Origin: Fredericiella sp963839515
Lineage (GTDB): Bacteria; Chloroflexota; Anaerolineae; Caldilineales; Caldilineaceae
NCBI GenBank assembly: GCA_963839515.1
Contig: CAWIVN010000004.1
Span: forward strand, 62,001-126,000
Length of the DNA: 64,000 nt
Direction: 5' to 3'
The notes below the pieces were generated by a model. It did not search any database. It worked only from the letters and a program-made list of their open reading frames with translations, and was not told the origin of the DNA. Shown here one piece after another: positions 26,278 to 35,212 of the stretch (position 1 is the stretch's first letter; each line of letters opens with the position of its first letter). A program made the translations under genes and the position numbers.

Positions 26278-26973
26278 CTAAATTGTTGCGCTGGCCGCAG
26301 GCTCGGAGTCCAGCGGCCAGTTAGCCAGAACATGCGTGACGGATTCCGCCACGTGGTCGCTCAGGATCTGCTTGGCCCGCGTCTTATCACGCTGTTCGAG
26401 CGCCGTGATCAAGGTCGGATGGCTGCCCACTACCTCGTCGAGAAACGTGTAGATCTGGTGCCGTGTGCGCAGACAGCGGCGAATGCCGACCTCTAGCATG
26501 CGCCACAGCTTCAGCGCCAATGCATGGTGGGCTTGTTGGAGAAGATAATCGTGAAAGTAAAGATCCACCTCGACCAACTTGTTGAGATCATTTGCGCGTG
26601 CAGCAGCACGCATGTCGTCCACGATCTCATCCAGGTGCTTGATTTCTTCATCCGTCATGCGGTCGATGCTGTAGTCCAGGCCAAGCAGTTCGAGTGCGGT
26701 GCGTACGGAATACAGCTCTTCAATATATTTGCGCGTCAGTGGCGTCACAATCACGCCCTTATAGGGAATGCTCTGCACAAGGCCTTCCTGCTCGAGCTGG
26801 CCTAGTGCTTCGCGGATAGGCCCCCGACTAACGCCGAGCTGCTCGGCGATCTGGGCCTGGTTGAACTCCGTGCCTGGGGCCAGCGTGCCTTCGATAATCA
26901 GCTCACGCAAAATATCAGTAACGTTGGCCTTTAACGTGCGTGCCTCGACGCGGGCCACATGTTCCAGATTCAT
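26278..26973 (-). CDS. GntR-family (FCD/FadR-type) transcriptional regulator
   Basis: This 231-residue regulator has an N-terminal winged helix-turn-helix (EFNQAQIAEQLGVSRGPIREALGQLEQEGLV) and a C-terminal all-helical FCD domain with metal-ligand candidates Asp and His in DLYFHDYLL, His in VGSHPTL and His in SDHVAES. Such proteins usually repress catabolic operons until a carboxylate ligand binds. The ATG at 26973 follows AGGAG. It heads the minus-strand operon and is transcribed from a promoter whose -35 lies inside the palindrome at 27075-27095, so it should be autoregulated. The same box at 8440-8458 suggests it also controls the first transporter locus. Confidence 0.92.
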   Translation of the reverse strand: MNLEHVARVEARTLKANVTDILRELIIEGTLAPGTEFNQAQIAEQLGVSRGPIREALGQLEQEGLVQSIPYKGVIVTPLTRKYIEELYSVRTALELLGLDYSIDRMTDEEIKHLDEIVDDMRAAARANDLNKLVEVDLYFHDYLLQQAHHALALKLWRMLEVGIRRCLRTRHQIYTFLDEVVGSHPTLITALEQRDKTRAKQILSDHVAESVTHVLANWPLDSEPAASATI

Positions 26974-27032
26974 AAGACAACTCCTAAAGCCTACTGGGGA
27001 AAGAAGGGTGTTCTACAGGATTAAAATGCCCC

Positions 27033-27061
27033 TTGACACTCTTACCCGGCCATGATATAAC
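27033..27061 (+). promoter_or_regulatory. Sigma-70 promoter of the plus-strand transporter/catabolic operon
   Basis: TTGACA at 27033-27038, a 17-base spacer and TATAAC at 27056-27061 with the extended TG. Predicted start near 27068, giving a leader of about 160 bases before the ATG at 27228. All positions equal those of the 8398 promoter plus 18635. Confidence 0.75.
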
Positions 27062-27080
27062 TGTTGCTGCAATTTGTCAA
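27052..27080 (-). promoter_or_regulatory. Sigma-70 promoter of the GntR-led minus-strand operon
   Basis: On the minus strand TTGACA (27080-27075), a 17-base spacer and TATCAT (27057-27052). Predicted start near 27045, about 72 bases before the regulator ATG. Its -10 overlaps the plus-strand -10 by two bases, so the two directions should compete for polymerase. Confidence 0.75.
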
Positions 27081-27095
27081 CTGTTAACAGTTAAC
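27075..27095. promoter_or_regulatory. Palindromic operator, probable GntR/FCD site (copy 2)
   Basis: AACTGTTAACAGTT (27079-27092) is a perfect palindrome, extending to 20 bases (27076-27095) with one mismatched pair. It covers the minus -35 and the first transcribed bases of the plus operon. The match to 8440-8458 and identical spacing to both promoters make it a strong operator candidate. Confidence 0.72.
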
Positions 27096-27227
27096 GTCGC
27101 CGTTGATGTTAGCAGTCTCTAAACCCCCCCAGGGTCCCCTAACCTAGTGTATCCGTTTGGTCTTCCAGTGCTGTAAAACCAACGTTTCAACCCTGCCTGT
27201 CCAAGTTACGAACCTTTGGAGGATGTT

Positions 27228-28856
27228 ATGCACAAGAAGGTCAGCTGGGAAAGATGGATTCGTACCGCAAAGGGTCTAGCCGTATGCGGTGCAACACTCG
27301 TGCTGTTGGCGGGCTGCGCTGCGCCGCCTGCTGCACCTGCCGCTGCACCTGCCGAAGGGGCCGCCGCTCCGGCGGCTGCTCCCGGCGAACCGCAGAAGGG
27401 AGGTGTGCTCACCGTAGCACGGCAGGCCGATGCCAACCTGTGGGACCCCAAGTTCACAAACGACAACGACTCGTTGTGGGCGCAGAACCAGATCTACGCC
27501 ACACTGATGCAGAATTCGCCGGACGGCAAGGAACTGCTCCCCTGGCTGGCCGAGTCATACGAGTTCAACGACGACGCCACCGAGGTCACGTTTAAGCTGC
27601 ACGACAACGCCAAGTTCTGCGACGACACCCCGATCACTGCTGAAGATGTCAAGTGGTCGTTGGATCGTGGCATGGAAGAAGACTCGGCCGTCTCCTGGCA
27701 GTTCTTCTCCAGCCCGAAAATCGAGGTCATCGACGATCTGACGGTCAAATTCACGCTCGACCACCCGAATGTTGCCTTCCCGAACTATCTCACCCTGTGG
27801 GGCATGTCGATCCTATCCAAGAAGTATGCCGAGGCCAACGGCGTCGAAGCCCTGTCCGATAAGCCGCTCGGTTCCGGCCCCTTCTGCCTCGACAGCTGGA
27901 GCAAAGGCCAGGAGATCGTCCTCAAGCCCAACCCCGGCTATTGGGGCGATGACGGCCCCTATGTGGACGAAGTGCAACTGAAGGTGGTGCAAGACGACAA
28001 TGCGCGCGTGCTCCAGGTGCAAACCGGCGAGGCCGATATTGCACTTAATGTTCCCTATGCCCAGGTGGAAGCGCTAAAGTCTGTGCCAGGCGTCAAGGTG
28101 GCGGTAGATACACTGTATGGCACCGCGGCTATCCCACTCAATCAACGCACCGTGCCTCAATTTGCCGACAAGAAGGTGCGCCAGGCTATGGCCTATGCCA
28201 TCGATCGCCAGGCGCTCGTCGATGCCGTGCTCTTGGGGCAGGGCGAAGTTGCCAAGTCACCCTTCTATGGCCCGTCGATTCTCTACTGGACGGGGGATTA
28301 CGAGATCCCCTTTGACCTGGAAAAGGCCAAGCAGTTGATGGCTGAATCGAGTGCCCCTGACGGCTTTGCCGCCGAGTTGATTGTTCCCTCAGGCGACACA
28401 ATGGCCTCCCAGACGGCCGTGATTCTCAAGGACCAACTGGCTCAGCTCAACATCGACATCACCATCACCCCCGTCGAGGCTGGCACATGGTGGGAAATGT
28501 GGTCAGGCGGCACCTACCAGATGCTCTACAAGCTGGGCACGAATGATGTAATCGACCCTGCCGAAAACATGCCCTTCGACTTCTGGTCTAAAGAGGAAGG
28601 TGGCTCAGATGCAGCCTTTACGGGCTTCTACAACGCTCGCATTGTCGAGCTGAGCAAGCAGGCCGAAGGCGAGTTCGATTCCGCCAAGCGCGCCGAACTC
28701 TACCGCGAGCTGCAGCAGATCGCCATGGACGAAGTGCCCCAGCTGTGGCTCTTCCATCCTTCCAATCGCTGGGCGACGCGCGACAACATCGAAGGCTTCT
28801 CGGTGTTCCCCACCGGTCTGCATCGCTTCTGGCAGGTCTCAAAGACCACCGAGTAA
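27228..28856 (+). CDS. Family 5 extracellular solute-binding lipoprotein
   Basis: This 542-residue lipoprotein is the receptor of a second peptide-class ABC importer. The signal ends ATLVLLAGC with a classical lipobox, followed by an Ala/Pro-rich linker. SBP_bac_5 features include GGVLTVARQADANLWDP, LLPWLAESYEFNDDATEVTFKLHDNAKF, ITAEDVKWSLDRG and GSGPFCLDSWSKGQEIVLKPNPGYWG. The ATG at 27228 has GGAGG five bases away. It is first in an operon with two permeases and two ATPases. Its sequence is only distantly like the binding protein at 6685, so the two importers probably take different but related ligands. Confidence 0.94.
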   Translation: MHKKVSWERWIRTAKGLAVCGATLVLLAGCAAPPAAPAAAPAEGAAAPAAAPGEPQKGGVLTVARQADANLWDPKFTNDNDSLWAQNQIYATLMQNSPDGKELLPWLAESYEFNDDATEVTFKLHDNAKFCDDTPITAEDVKWSLDRGMEEDSAVSWQFFSSPKIEVIDDLTVKFTLDHPNVAFPNYLTLWGMSILSKKYAEANGVEALSDKPLGSGPFCLDSWSKGQEIVLKPNPGYWGDDGPYVDEVQLKVVQDDNARVLQVQTGEADIALNVPYAQVEALKSVPGVKVAVDTLYGTAAIPLNQRTVPQFADKKVRQAMAYAIDRQALVDAVLLGQGEVAKSPFYGPSILYWTGDYEIPFDLEKAKQLMAESSAPDGFAAELIVPSGDTMASQTAVILKDQLAQLNIDITITPVEAGTWWEMWSGGTYQMLYKLGTNDVIDPAENMPFDFWSKEEGGSDAAFTGFYNARIVELSKQAEGEFDSAKRAELYRELQQIAMDEVPQLWLFHPSNRWATRDNIEGFSVFPTGLHRFWQVSKTTE

Positions 28857-28892
28857 ACGCAAGGTTTCGTTCATTCATCTCTAGACGGGTAT

Positions 28893-28940
28893 CTTCAGGA
28901 GCCGGCACACTGCCAAGCAGCATGGCGCCGGCTCCTGAAG
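28893..28940 (+). terminator. Hairpin after the second binding-protein gene
   Basis: CTTCAGGAGCCGGC (28893-28906) pairs exactly with 28927-28940 around a 20-base loop. It lies 36 bases after the binding-protein stop and before the permease gene, the same position as the 6620-6665 hairpin in the other importer operon. Partial termination or mRNA stabilisation is inferred. Confidence 0.65.
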
Positions 28941-29006
28941 GCGCCATGCCGATGCCGAGACGGATCTGATGCCAACTGTTCATTGCCGGGGCCTTGAAGA
29001 AAACCT

Positions 29007-29948
29007 GTGGACACCCTGACTTTTCTGCGCAAGCGTCTCATCCACATGATCCCTGTCCTTTTTGGGATCTTGTTGGTGGTCTTCCTGATGGTGCGCCTGA
29101 TCCCTGGCGATCCGGCGCGCATCATGCTGGGCACGCATGCGACGGAGGATAAGCTGACCGAGCTGCGCGCTGCGCTGGGGCTCAACGAACCGCTTTGGCG
29201 GCAGTTTGTGCTGTTCATGGGCAACGTGCTGCGCGGCGATCTGGGGACATCGCTCGTCTATCGTCGTTCGGTAATGGAGGTAATCGCCGAGCGGCTGCCG
29301 CCGACGTTGTTCTTGGTCACCTACGCCGCAATCCTGTCGTTGCTGTTGACCGTGCCGTTGGCGTTATTGGCTGCCATTCGTCAGAATCGCTTGTCCGACC
29401 ATGCCGTGCGCGTCGGCGCCACGCTCACGCTGTCGATGCCCAGTTTCTGGCTGGGGCTCATCCTGCTTATCATTTTTGCCGTGCGCTTGCGCTGGTTCCC
29501 TGTCGCCGGCTATGGCGATGACTTTGGCGAACACCTCTGGCACCTCTTCCTGCCGGCGTTGACCATCACGCTGGCACTGGCGCCGCTGTTGATCCGCAGC
29601 CTGCGCAGCGGGCTGATCGATGTGCTGAAAGCGCCCTATGTGGAATTTGCACGCGCCAAGGGTATCCAGGAGCAGCGAGTAATGCGCCGTCACGTCCTGC
29701 GCAACGCCATGATCTCGACCGTTACGATCCTGGCCTTGAATGTCGGCTGGCTGCTGGGCGGCTCGGTCGTCATCGAAACTGTCTTCACGATTCCCGGCCT
29801 GGGCCAGCTGATGGTCAACGCCATCTATGCGCGCGATTACCCCATTGTGCAAGGCGTTACGCTGGTCTTCGGCTTTCTCGTCATCATGATCACCTTGCTG
29901 ACGGACATAGCCTATACGGTGCTCGATCCGAGAGTCACCTATGATTGA
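29007..29948 (+). CDS. DppB/OppB-type ABC transporter permease
   Basis: This 313-residue membrane permease starts with GTG at 29007. It shows the DppB pattern: MDTLTFLRKRLIHMIPVLFGILLVVFLMVRLIPGDPAR, the EPLWRQFVLFMGNVLRGDLGTSL stretch, about six hydrophobic segments, the EAA-type loop EFARAKGIQEQRVMRRHVLRNAM and GGSVVIETVFTIPGLGQLM. It overlaps the next permease gene by eight bases, indicating coupled translation of the two channel subunits. Confidence 0.93.
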   Translation: MDTLTFLRKRLIHMIPVLFGILLVVFLMVRLIPGDPARIMLGTHATEDKLTELRAALGLNEPLWRQFVLFMGNVLRGDLGTSLVYRRSVMEVIAERLPPTLFLVTYAAILSLLLTVPLALLAAIRQNRLSDHAVRVGATLTLSMPSFWLGLILLIIFAVRLRWFPVAGYGDDFGEHLWHLFLPALTITLALAPLLIRSLRSGLIDVLKAPYVEFARAKGIQEQRVMRRHVLRNAMISTVTILALNVGWLLGGSVVIETVFTIPGLGQLMVNAIYARDYPIVQGVTLVFGFLVIMITLLTDIAYTVLDPRVTYD

Positions 29949-30825
29949 ATCGCCTACCCTGGATGGACAAGGGACGAGTCGACGTACAGGCAGCCGGCTG
30001 GCGCGCTGGGGCGCGCCGCGCTGGCTGCAGCAGGCGTCATTGGTAACAGGTGCGATTATTTTGTTGGCGGTCTTGTTATCCAGCATCTTTGCGTCCTACA
30101 TCAGCCCGTATCCGCCTAACGAACAAAACTTGGCGAATACGCTGCAGCCGCCGAGCGCCACGCATCCGTTCGGCACCGACAACTTCGGGCGCGATGTCTT
30201 CAGCCGTACGCTGCACGCCGGCAAGCTCGACATGACGATCGGGGTACTTTGCGTGCTCTTTCCTTGGATCGTCGGCGTGCTGCTCGGCTGTCTCGCGGGC
30301 TACCTGGGGGGAGCCCTCGATACAGTGATCATGCGCACGGTTGATGTCTTTACGGCCTTTCCTTTCTTAGTCCTGGCGATTGCCATTATCGCCATTCTCG
30401 GGGCGGGTTTGACCAGCATGGTCGTTGCATTGACGTTGGCCGGCTGGACTGCTTACACGCGCATTGTGCGCGGCGAGATCTTGGTCGTGAAGAAGTCAGA
30501 GTTCATCCAGGCGGCGCGTGCGCTGGGCTACAGCAACCCGCGCATCATGCTCCGCCACGTGCTGCCCAACGTCGTTACACCGGCGGTCATTTTTGCCATG
30601 GCCGACATTATCCTGGTGATCTTGTCGACCACTGCGCTCAGCTTTTTGGGGCTGGGTGTACAGCCACCCACGCCCGAATGGGGCAGCATGATTGCGGAGG
30701 GACGCACGTTTATTATGACGGCGTGGTGGATGGTGACATTTCCGGGGCTGGCGATCATGCTCGTCGGACTGGGCTTTAGCCTCTTCGGCGATGGCCTGGC
30801 AGACCTCTTGCGGACAGAGGACTAA
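29941..30825 (+). CDS. DppC/OppC-type ABC transporter permease
   Basis: This 294-residue permease is the channel partner of the preceding protein. It has a cytoplasmic N-terminus, a first membrane segment (SLVTGAIILLAVLLSSIFASY), the FGTDNFGRDVFSRTLHAGKLDM signature of DppC proteins, and the ARALGYSNPRIMLRHVLPNVV loop for ATPase docking, then STTALSFLGLGVQPPTPEWGSM. Its TAA stop shares one base with the ATPase start. Confidence 0.93.
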   Translation: MIESPTLDGQGTSRRTGSRLARWGAPRWLQQASLVTGAIILLAVLLSSIFASYISPYPPNEQNLANTLQPPSATHPFGTDNFGRDVFSRTLHAGKLDMTIGVLCVLFPWIVGVLLGCLAGYLGGALDTVIMRTVDVFTAFPFLVLAIAIIAILGAGLTSMVVALTLAGWTAYTRIVRGEILVVKKSEFIQAARALGYSNPRIMLRHVLPNVVTPAVIFAMADIILVILSTTALSFLGLGVQPPTPEWGSMIAEGRTFIMTAWWMVTFPGLAIMLVGLGFSLFGDGLADLLRTED

Positions 30826-31814
30826 TGATGGAGCCCATTCTGGAAATACGGAACCTGACCACCCAGATTCCCACCAAGCGCGGTGTGCTGACCGCAGTCG
30901 ATGGCGTCTCCTTTTCGCTGCAGCCAGGTGAAATCTTTGGCATGGTCGGTGAGAGTGGTTCCGGCAAAAGCATGACCTGCCGATCGATCCTCCAGTTGGT
31001 TCCAGCGCCCGGCAAGATCACCGGCGGCGAGGTAATCTACCGCGGCCGTGATCTGCTGCGCTTGGCTCCCAAGGAGTTCAGCCAGATACGCGGCAAGGAG
31101 ATCTCAATGATCTTCCAAGACCCGATGGCTGTCCTCAACCCGGTGCTGCGCGTGGGGGAGCAGCTGACTGAGGCTATGATCGAGCATGGCGTGGCAACCT
31201 CGAAGGCGGATGCCCAGCAGCGGGCGGTTGAACTGCTGCGACTCGTGGGCATTCCCGCGCCCGACCGGCGGATGCGCGACTACCCGCACCAGTTCAGCGG
31301 CGGCATGTGCCAGCGCGTGGTGATTGCAATTTCGCTCGCCTGCCAGCCGCGCCTCATCCTCGCCGACGAACCGACTACCGCGCTGGATGTCACCATCCAG
31401 GACCAGATTTTGAAGCTGCTCGTCCGCCTGCAGCATGAATTGAACTTGAGCTTGCTGCTGGTCACCCACGACATGGGTGTGGTTGCTCAGACCTGCCAGC
31501 GTGTGGCGGTGATGTACGCCGGCCAGATTGTGGAAATGGCGGACAAGTTCGCCCTCTTTGCCGCACCCCGCCATCCTTATACCGTTGGGTTGCTCAACTG
31601 TGTGCCGCGCGTCGAGGCAGACGGCGAGGTACGACCGCTCGCTCCCATTGCTGGTTCCCCCCCTGATCTTGTGAACCCGCCCAGCGGTTGTCGTTTCCAT
31701 CCGCGCTGCCCGCTGGCCAGTGACGAGTGCAAGAGCGGCGCCTTTCCACTGCGCCAGATAGGTCCCAACCACTACAGTGCGTGCATCAAGCACGAGCAGC
31801 TGGTTCGAGGTTAG
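30825..31814 (+). CDS. DppD/OppD-type ABC transporter ATPase
   Basis: This 329-residue nucleotide-binding protein powers import. It has Walker A GESGSGKS, signature FSGGMCQRVVIA, Walker B LILADEPTTALD and the switch His in LLVTHDMG. The C-terminal oligopeptide-transport region with spaced cysteines (GCRFHPRCPLASDECKSG) is typical of this subfamily. Two adjacent ATGs (30825 and 30828) could both serve; the first overlaps the upstream stop as TAATG. Confidence 0.94.
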   Translation: MMEPILEIRNLTTQIPTKRGVLTAVDGVSFSLQPGEIFGMVGESGSGKSMTCRSILQLVPAPGKITGGEVIYRGRDLLRLAPKEFSQIRGKEISMIFQDPMAVLNPVLRVGEQLTEAMIEHGVATSKADAQQRAVELLRLVGIPAPDRRMRDYPHQFSGGMCQRVVIAISLACQPRLILADEPTTALDVTIQDQILKLLVRLQHELNLSLLLVTHDMGVVAQTCQRVAVMYAGQIVEMADKFALFAAPRHPYTVGLLNCVPRVEADGEVRPLAPIAGSPPDLVNPPSGCRFHPRCPLASDECKSGAFPLRQIGPNHYSACIKHEQLVRG

Positions 31815-31821
31815 CAAAGCT

Positions 31822-32898
31822 ATGATCGAGTCGATCCCGCAAACCGAGCCAGCGCCCGTGACGACGCTTGCGCAACAGCAGTCCAATCCGCTGCTTGAGG
31901 TGAACGCCTTGTCCAAGCGTTACGTCATCCACGGCGGCGCCTGGCAGCGACTGACGCGCCGCCCGCAAGAAGTTCTGCATGCAGTCGACAACGTCAGCTT
32001 GCAGATCGCCCAAGGCGAAATCCTTGGCCTGGTCGGCGAATCGGGCTCCGGCAAGACGACGCTGGGCCGCTGTCTGCTGCGGCTGATCCAGCCCAGCGCC
32101 GGGCAAGTGCTCTACCAAGGGCAGGATATCCTGACCCTGCCGTCACCGCGCATGCAGAGCATTCGCCGTAAAATGCAGCTAATTTTTCAGGATCCCTACT
32201 CGTCGCTCAACCCGCGCATGACCGTGCGGCAGACATTAGGCGAAGTGCTGACCGTGCATCGTCTCTACGCACCGGCGCAGGTGGACGCGCGCATCGAGGA
32301 ACTGCTGCACATGGTGGGACTGCCGGTGCATGCCATGCAGCGCTATCCGCGCCACTTCAGCGGCGGTCAGCGCCAACGCATCGGCATTGCCCGTGCACTG
32401 GCCGTGGAGCCGGAGTTTATCGTCGCCGATGAGCCCGTCTCGGCAGTGGATGTATCGATCCAGGCGCAGGTGCTGAATCTGTTGAAGGATCTCAAGGAGC
32501 AGCTAGGGCTGACCATGCTCTTCATTGCCCACGATCTCAGTGTGGTGCAGTACATCAGCACACGCGTCGCCGTGATGTATTTGGGCAAAATCGTGGAGAT
32601 CGCGCCGCGCAAGCGGTTGTTTGCACACCCGCGCCATCCTTACACACAAGGGCTGCTGCTTGCCGCGCCACAGCCAGACCCGCAGCATCGCTCGACGCGC
32701 GTCGCGATCGAAGGCGAGCCGCCTTCTCCGCTGCACCCGCCGCCTGGCTGCCGCTTTCACACACGTTGCTCGCTGGCCAGCGAGCGCTGCCGCCTGGAAG
32801 AGCCTTCGCTGCAGGATATTGGCAGTGGTCACCTGGTCGCCTGTCACCATCACGACCAGGCGTTGTGGCCTCCCGTGCCGGCGGATGATGTTTTGTGA
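31822..32898 (+). CDS. DppF/OppF-type ABC transporter ATPase
   Basis: This 358-residue ATPase is the second half of the importer motor, with Walker A GESGSGKTTLG, signature FSGGQRQRIGIA, Walker B FIVADEPVSAVD, LFIAHDLSVV and the C-terminal GCRFHTRCSLASERC region. The start at 31822 (MIESIPQTEP) follows GAGG and begins seven bases after the previous stop; a longer frame from 31777 would overlap that gene. This pair of ATPases is the only one in the window and could also serve the ATPase-less permeases at 4648-6592. Confidence 0.93.
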   Translation: MIESIPQTEPAPVTTLAQQQSNPLLEVNALSKRYVIHGGAWQRLTRRPQEVLHAVDNVSLQIAQGEILGLVGESGSGKTTLGRCLLRLIQPSAGQVLYQGQDILTLPSPRMQSIRRKMQLIFQDPYSSLNPRMTVRQTLGEVLTVHRLYAPAQVDARIEELLHMVGLPVHAMQRYPRHFSGGQRQRIGIARALAVEPEFIVADEPVSAVDVSIQAQVLNLLKDLKEQLGLTMLFIAHDLSVVQYISTRVAVMYLGKIVEIAPRKRLFAHPRHPYTQGLLLAAPQPDPQHRSTRVAIEGEPPSPLHPPPGCRFHTRCSLASERCRLEEPSLQDIGSGHLVACHHHDQALWPPVPADDVL

Positions 32899-32974
32899 GT
32901 AGTTCCTTGATCGGCGTTCTGTTGATCGGCAAACCTTACACTCGAATTGTCACACGGAGGAAAGACACCATACC

Positions 32975-33652
32975 ATGGCCCACGATCCCTATTACGACTT
33001 GATCACCCTGCCGCCCGAGGCGCCGTTTGACCCCAAGAAGACGGCTTTGCTGACCATCGACCTGCAATATCTTGACGCGCATCCCGATGGCTGGATGGGC
33101 CGCCTCTGTCGCGACCAGGGAAAACCGGACCATCTCAAGGAGCGCTTCGACTTTATCCAGGAGATTCTGCCCAACGTCCGCCGGCTGCAGGATGCCTGCC
33201 GCGCCAACGGCATCGAAGTGATCCACATCCGTGTTGCCTACCGTACGCGCGACGGCCGCGATGGCCGCCGCGGGCTTTCCGCTAATTTGGCAATGTCCCC
33301 CATCCTGCCCAGCGACGATGCGTTTCTGGAAGAGGTTGCCCCTGTGGGCGACGAGATCGTGATCGACAAGACCAGTGCCGGCACCTTCAACTCGACCTCG
33401 ATCGACCAGCTCCTGCGCAATATGGGCATCAACCGGTTGTGGGTGACCGGCATCGTCACCGAGGGCTGTGTCGAGATGACGGCACGCGATGCCGCCGATC
33501 GCGGGTTCCTGGTGACGCTGGTGAGCGACGGCTGTGCCTCTTCGACCCACATCGCCCACGACGACGCCTTGCAGCGCATGGGCGACGGTGGTCTGATCAA
33601 GGTGCGGACGGTCGATGAGCTGGTCGGCCAACTGGTTGCCGTACCTGCCTGA
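32975..33652 (+). CDS. Isochorismatase-family cysteine amidohydrolase
   Basis: This 225-residue alpha/beta hydrolase belongs to the family of N-carbamoylsarcosine amidase, nicotinamidase, ureidoacrylate amidase and isochorismatase. The catalytic triad is visible: Asp29 in LLTIDLQY, Lys in VIDKTSAGTF and Cys in TGIVTEGCVEMTARDA, with a cis-peptide-like turn before the Cys. A GGAGG site precedes the ATG. In this operon, next to creatinase-like and hydantoinase-like proteins, removal of ammonia or a carbamoyl group from a small amide is the best inference; the family is too broad to name the substrate. Confidence 0.92.
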   Translation: MAHDPYYDLITLPPEAPFDPKKTALLTIDLQYLDAHPDGWMGRLCRDQGKPDHLKERFDFIQEILPNVRRLQDACRANGIEVIHIRVAYRTRDGRDGRRGLSANLAMSPILPSDDAFLEEVAPVGDEIVIDKTSAGTFNSTSIDQLLRNMGINRLWVTGIVTEGCVEMTARDAADRGFLVTLVSDGCASSTHIAHDDALQRMGDGGLIKVRTVDELVGQLVAVPA

Positions 33653-33700
33653 GCTACGCGACTGCAAATCACGGATGGGTGACACAGACTGGCGCCGGCA

Positions 33701-35212
33701 ATGACTCGCACGTTGATTCAGGGCGGTTGGATCGTAGGCTTCCAAAACGGCCATCACGCAGTTCTGCGTGATGGCGTTGTGGTCTACGAAGAGGACCGCA
33801 TTCTCCACGTAGGTGCGAGCTTTGCCGGTGCAGTCGATGTGGTCATTCCGGCCGCCGGCAAACTCGTCGCGCCCGGTTTTGTCAATATCCACGCTTTGGC
33901 CAACATCGATGTTCAAACCCTTGTGCTGGACACAAGCGAAGAGGGCCTTGCCTCGTCCGAGGCCGTGGCAAAGGCCGTGTCGGATGCCGGCGAAGTGAGC
34001 GGTGCGGGCGAGTTGGAACTCCGTGAAGATCACCTACGCGCCAGTGCCCGCTTCTCGCTGTTGCAGTTGCTCAAGGGCGGCTCGACCACTATTGTCGAGA
34101 TCACGACCATGGCTCCGTCGCGCTTTGAGACGCCACGCTGCGAGGCGCCTTTGCTCGTGGAAGCGGCTGCCGAGCTGGGCGCCCGGCTCTACGTCTCACA
34201 CAAATTTCGCGCCGGCAAGCGCTATCTCACTCCCGGCGGTGTATGGCGCTATCACTGGGACCTTGCTGCCGGGCGCTCGGCATTGGCCTACGCCGAGGAA
34301 ATCGTGCGCTGCTACGAAGGAACGCACGGCGACCGCATTCGCACGCTGCTTTTTCCCTATCAGTTCGACGCCTGCACGCCCGAGCTGCTGCGCGAGGCAA
34401 AAGCAGCGGCAGATGCGCTGGCTGTGCCGGTGCATCTGCATGTAGCCCAAAGCCTGTTCGAGTTTCACGACTGTCTGCGCCGCTATGGCAAGACCCCCGT
34501 ACAACTGCTGGATAGCATCGGCTTTCTGGACGAGCGTACGATCTTGACGCACTTGATCTACACCACGCTGCACGGAGCATCCGGCTTTGGGGTGGGCGAT
34601 GCCAGCGATCTGCACATCGTGGCCGATCGCGGGGCAACCGTGGCGCATTGCCCGGTTGTCTACGCTCGGCGCAATCGGATTCTAGGCTCATTCGCTCGTT
34701 ACTGCGAGCTGGGCATCAACGTGGGGCTCGGCACCGACACCTTTCCCCAGGACATGATCGAGGAAATGCGCTGGGCGGCGCTCGGCTGCAAGTGGATCGA
34801 CCGCGATGCCAATCGCGGCACGGCGCGCGATGTCTTTAACGCGGCAACGCTCGGCGGCGCTCGTGCGTTGGGGCGCAGTGACATTGGCCGGCTGGCGCCG
34901 GGTGCCAAGGCCGACATTATCATCGTCGATCTGCACCGTCTGCACAGCGGTCCAGTGGACGACCCGATCAAAACGCTGGTCTATGCTGCCGCGGGCAGTG
35001 ACGTGGAGACGGTGATCGTCGATGGGCGCACGGTGCTGACAGGTGGCAAGGCGCCCGGTGTGGACGAAGGCGCGCTGCAGCAGGCTGCGTGTGCCGCTCA
35101 TCGCTGGCAGCAAGCACAGTTCGCGGCGCAGAATCCCAGCGGCAAACCCTCCAGCGTGCTTTTCCCTACCAGCTATCCGGTCAGCTATGCACGCGTTGGG
35201 GAGCAGCCATGA
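33701..35212 (+). CDS. Amidohydrolase superfamily protein with altered HxH motif
   Basis: This 503-residue protein has the overall pattern of ATZ/TRZ-type amidohydrolases: N-terminal beta-sandwich (LIQGGWIVGFQNG), barrel strand PGFVNIHALANIDV, VPVHLHVAQSL, TILTHLIYTT, the metal Asp in GLGTDTFPQDMIEEM, and C-terminal LGRLAPGAKADIIIVDL-like repeat. In the first strand the usual His-x-His is His-Ala-Leu, so one metal ligand is missing, and the HxHxxE motif has Gln for Glu. It may bind one metal or use another residue. It overlaps its paralogue by four bases (ATGA), so the two are probably made together. Confidence 0.85.
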   Translation: MTRTLIQGGWIVGFQNGHHAVLRDGVVVYEEDRILHVGASFAGAVDVVIPAAGKLVAPGFVNIHALANIDVQTLVLDTSEEGLASSEAVAKAVSDAGEVSGAGELELREDHLRASARFSLLQLLKGGSTTIVEITTMAPSRFETPRCEAPLLVEAAAELGARLYVSHKFRAGKRYLTPGGVWRYHWDLAAGRSALAYAEEIVRCYEGTHGDRIRTLLFPYQFDACTPELLREAKAAADALAVPVHLHVAQSLFEFHDCLRRYGKTPVQLLDSIGFLDERTILTHLIYTTLHGASGFGVGDASDLHIVADRGATVAHCPVVYARRNRILGSFARYCELGINVGLGTDTFPQDMIEEMRWAALGCKWIDRDANRGTARDVFNAATLGGARALGRSDIGRLAPGAKADIIIVDLHRLHSGPVDDPIKTLVYAAAGSDVETVIVDGRTVLTGGKAPGVDEGALQQAACAAHRWQQAQFAAQNPSGKPSSVLFPTSYPVSYARVGEQP

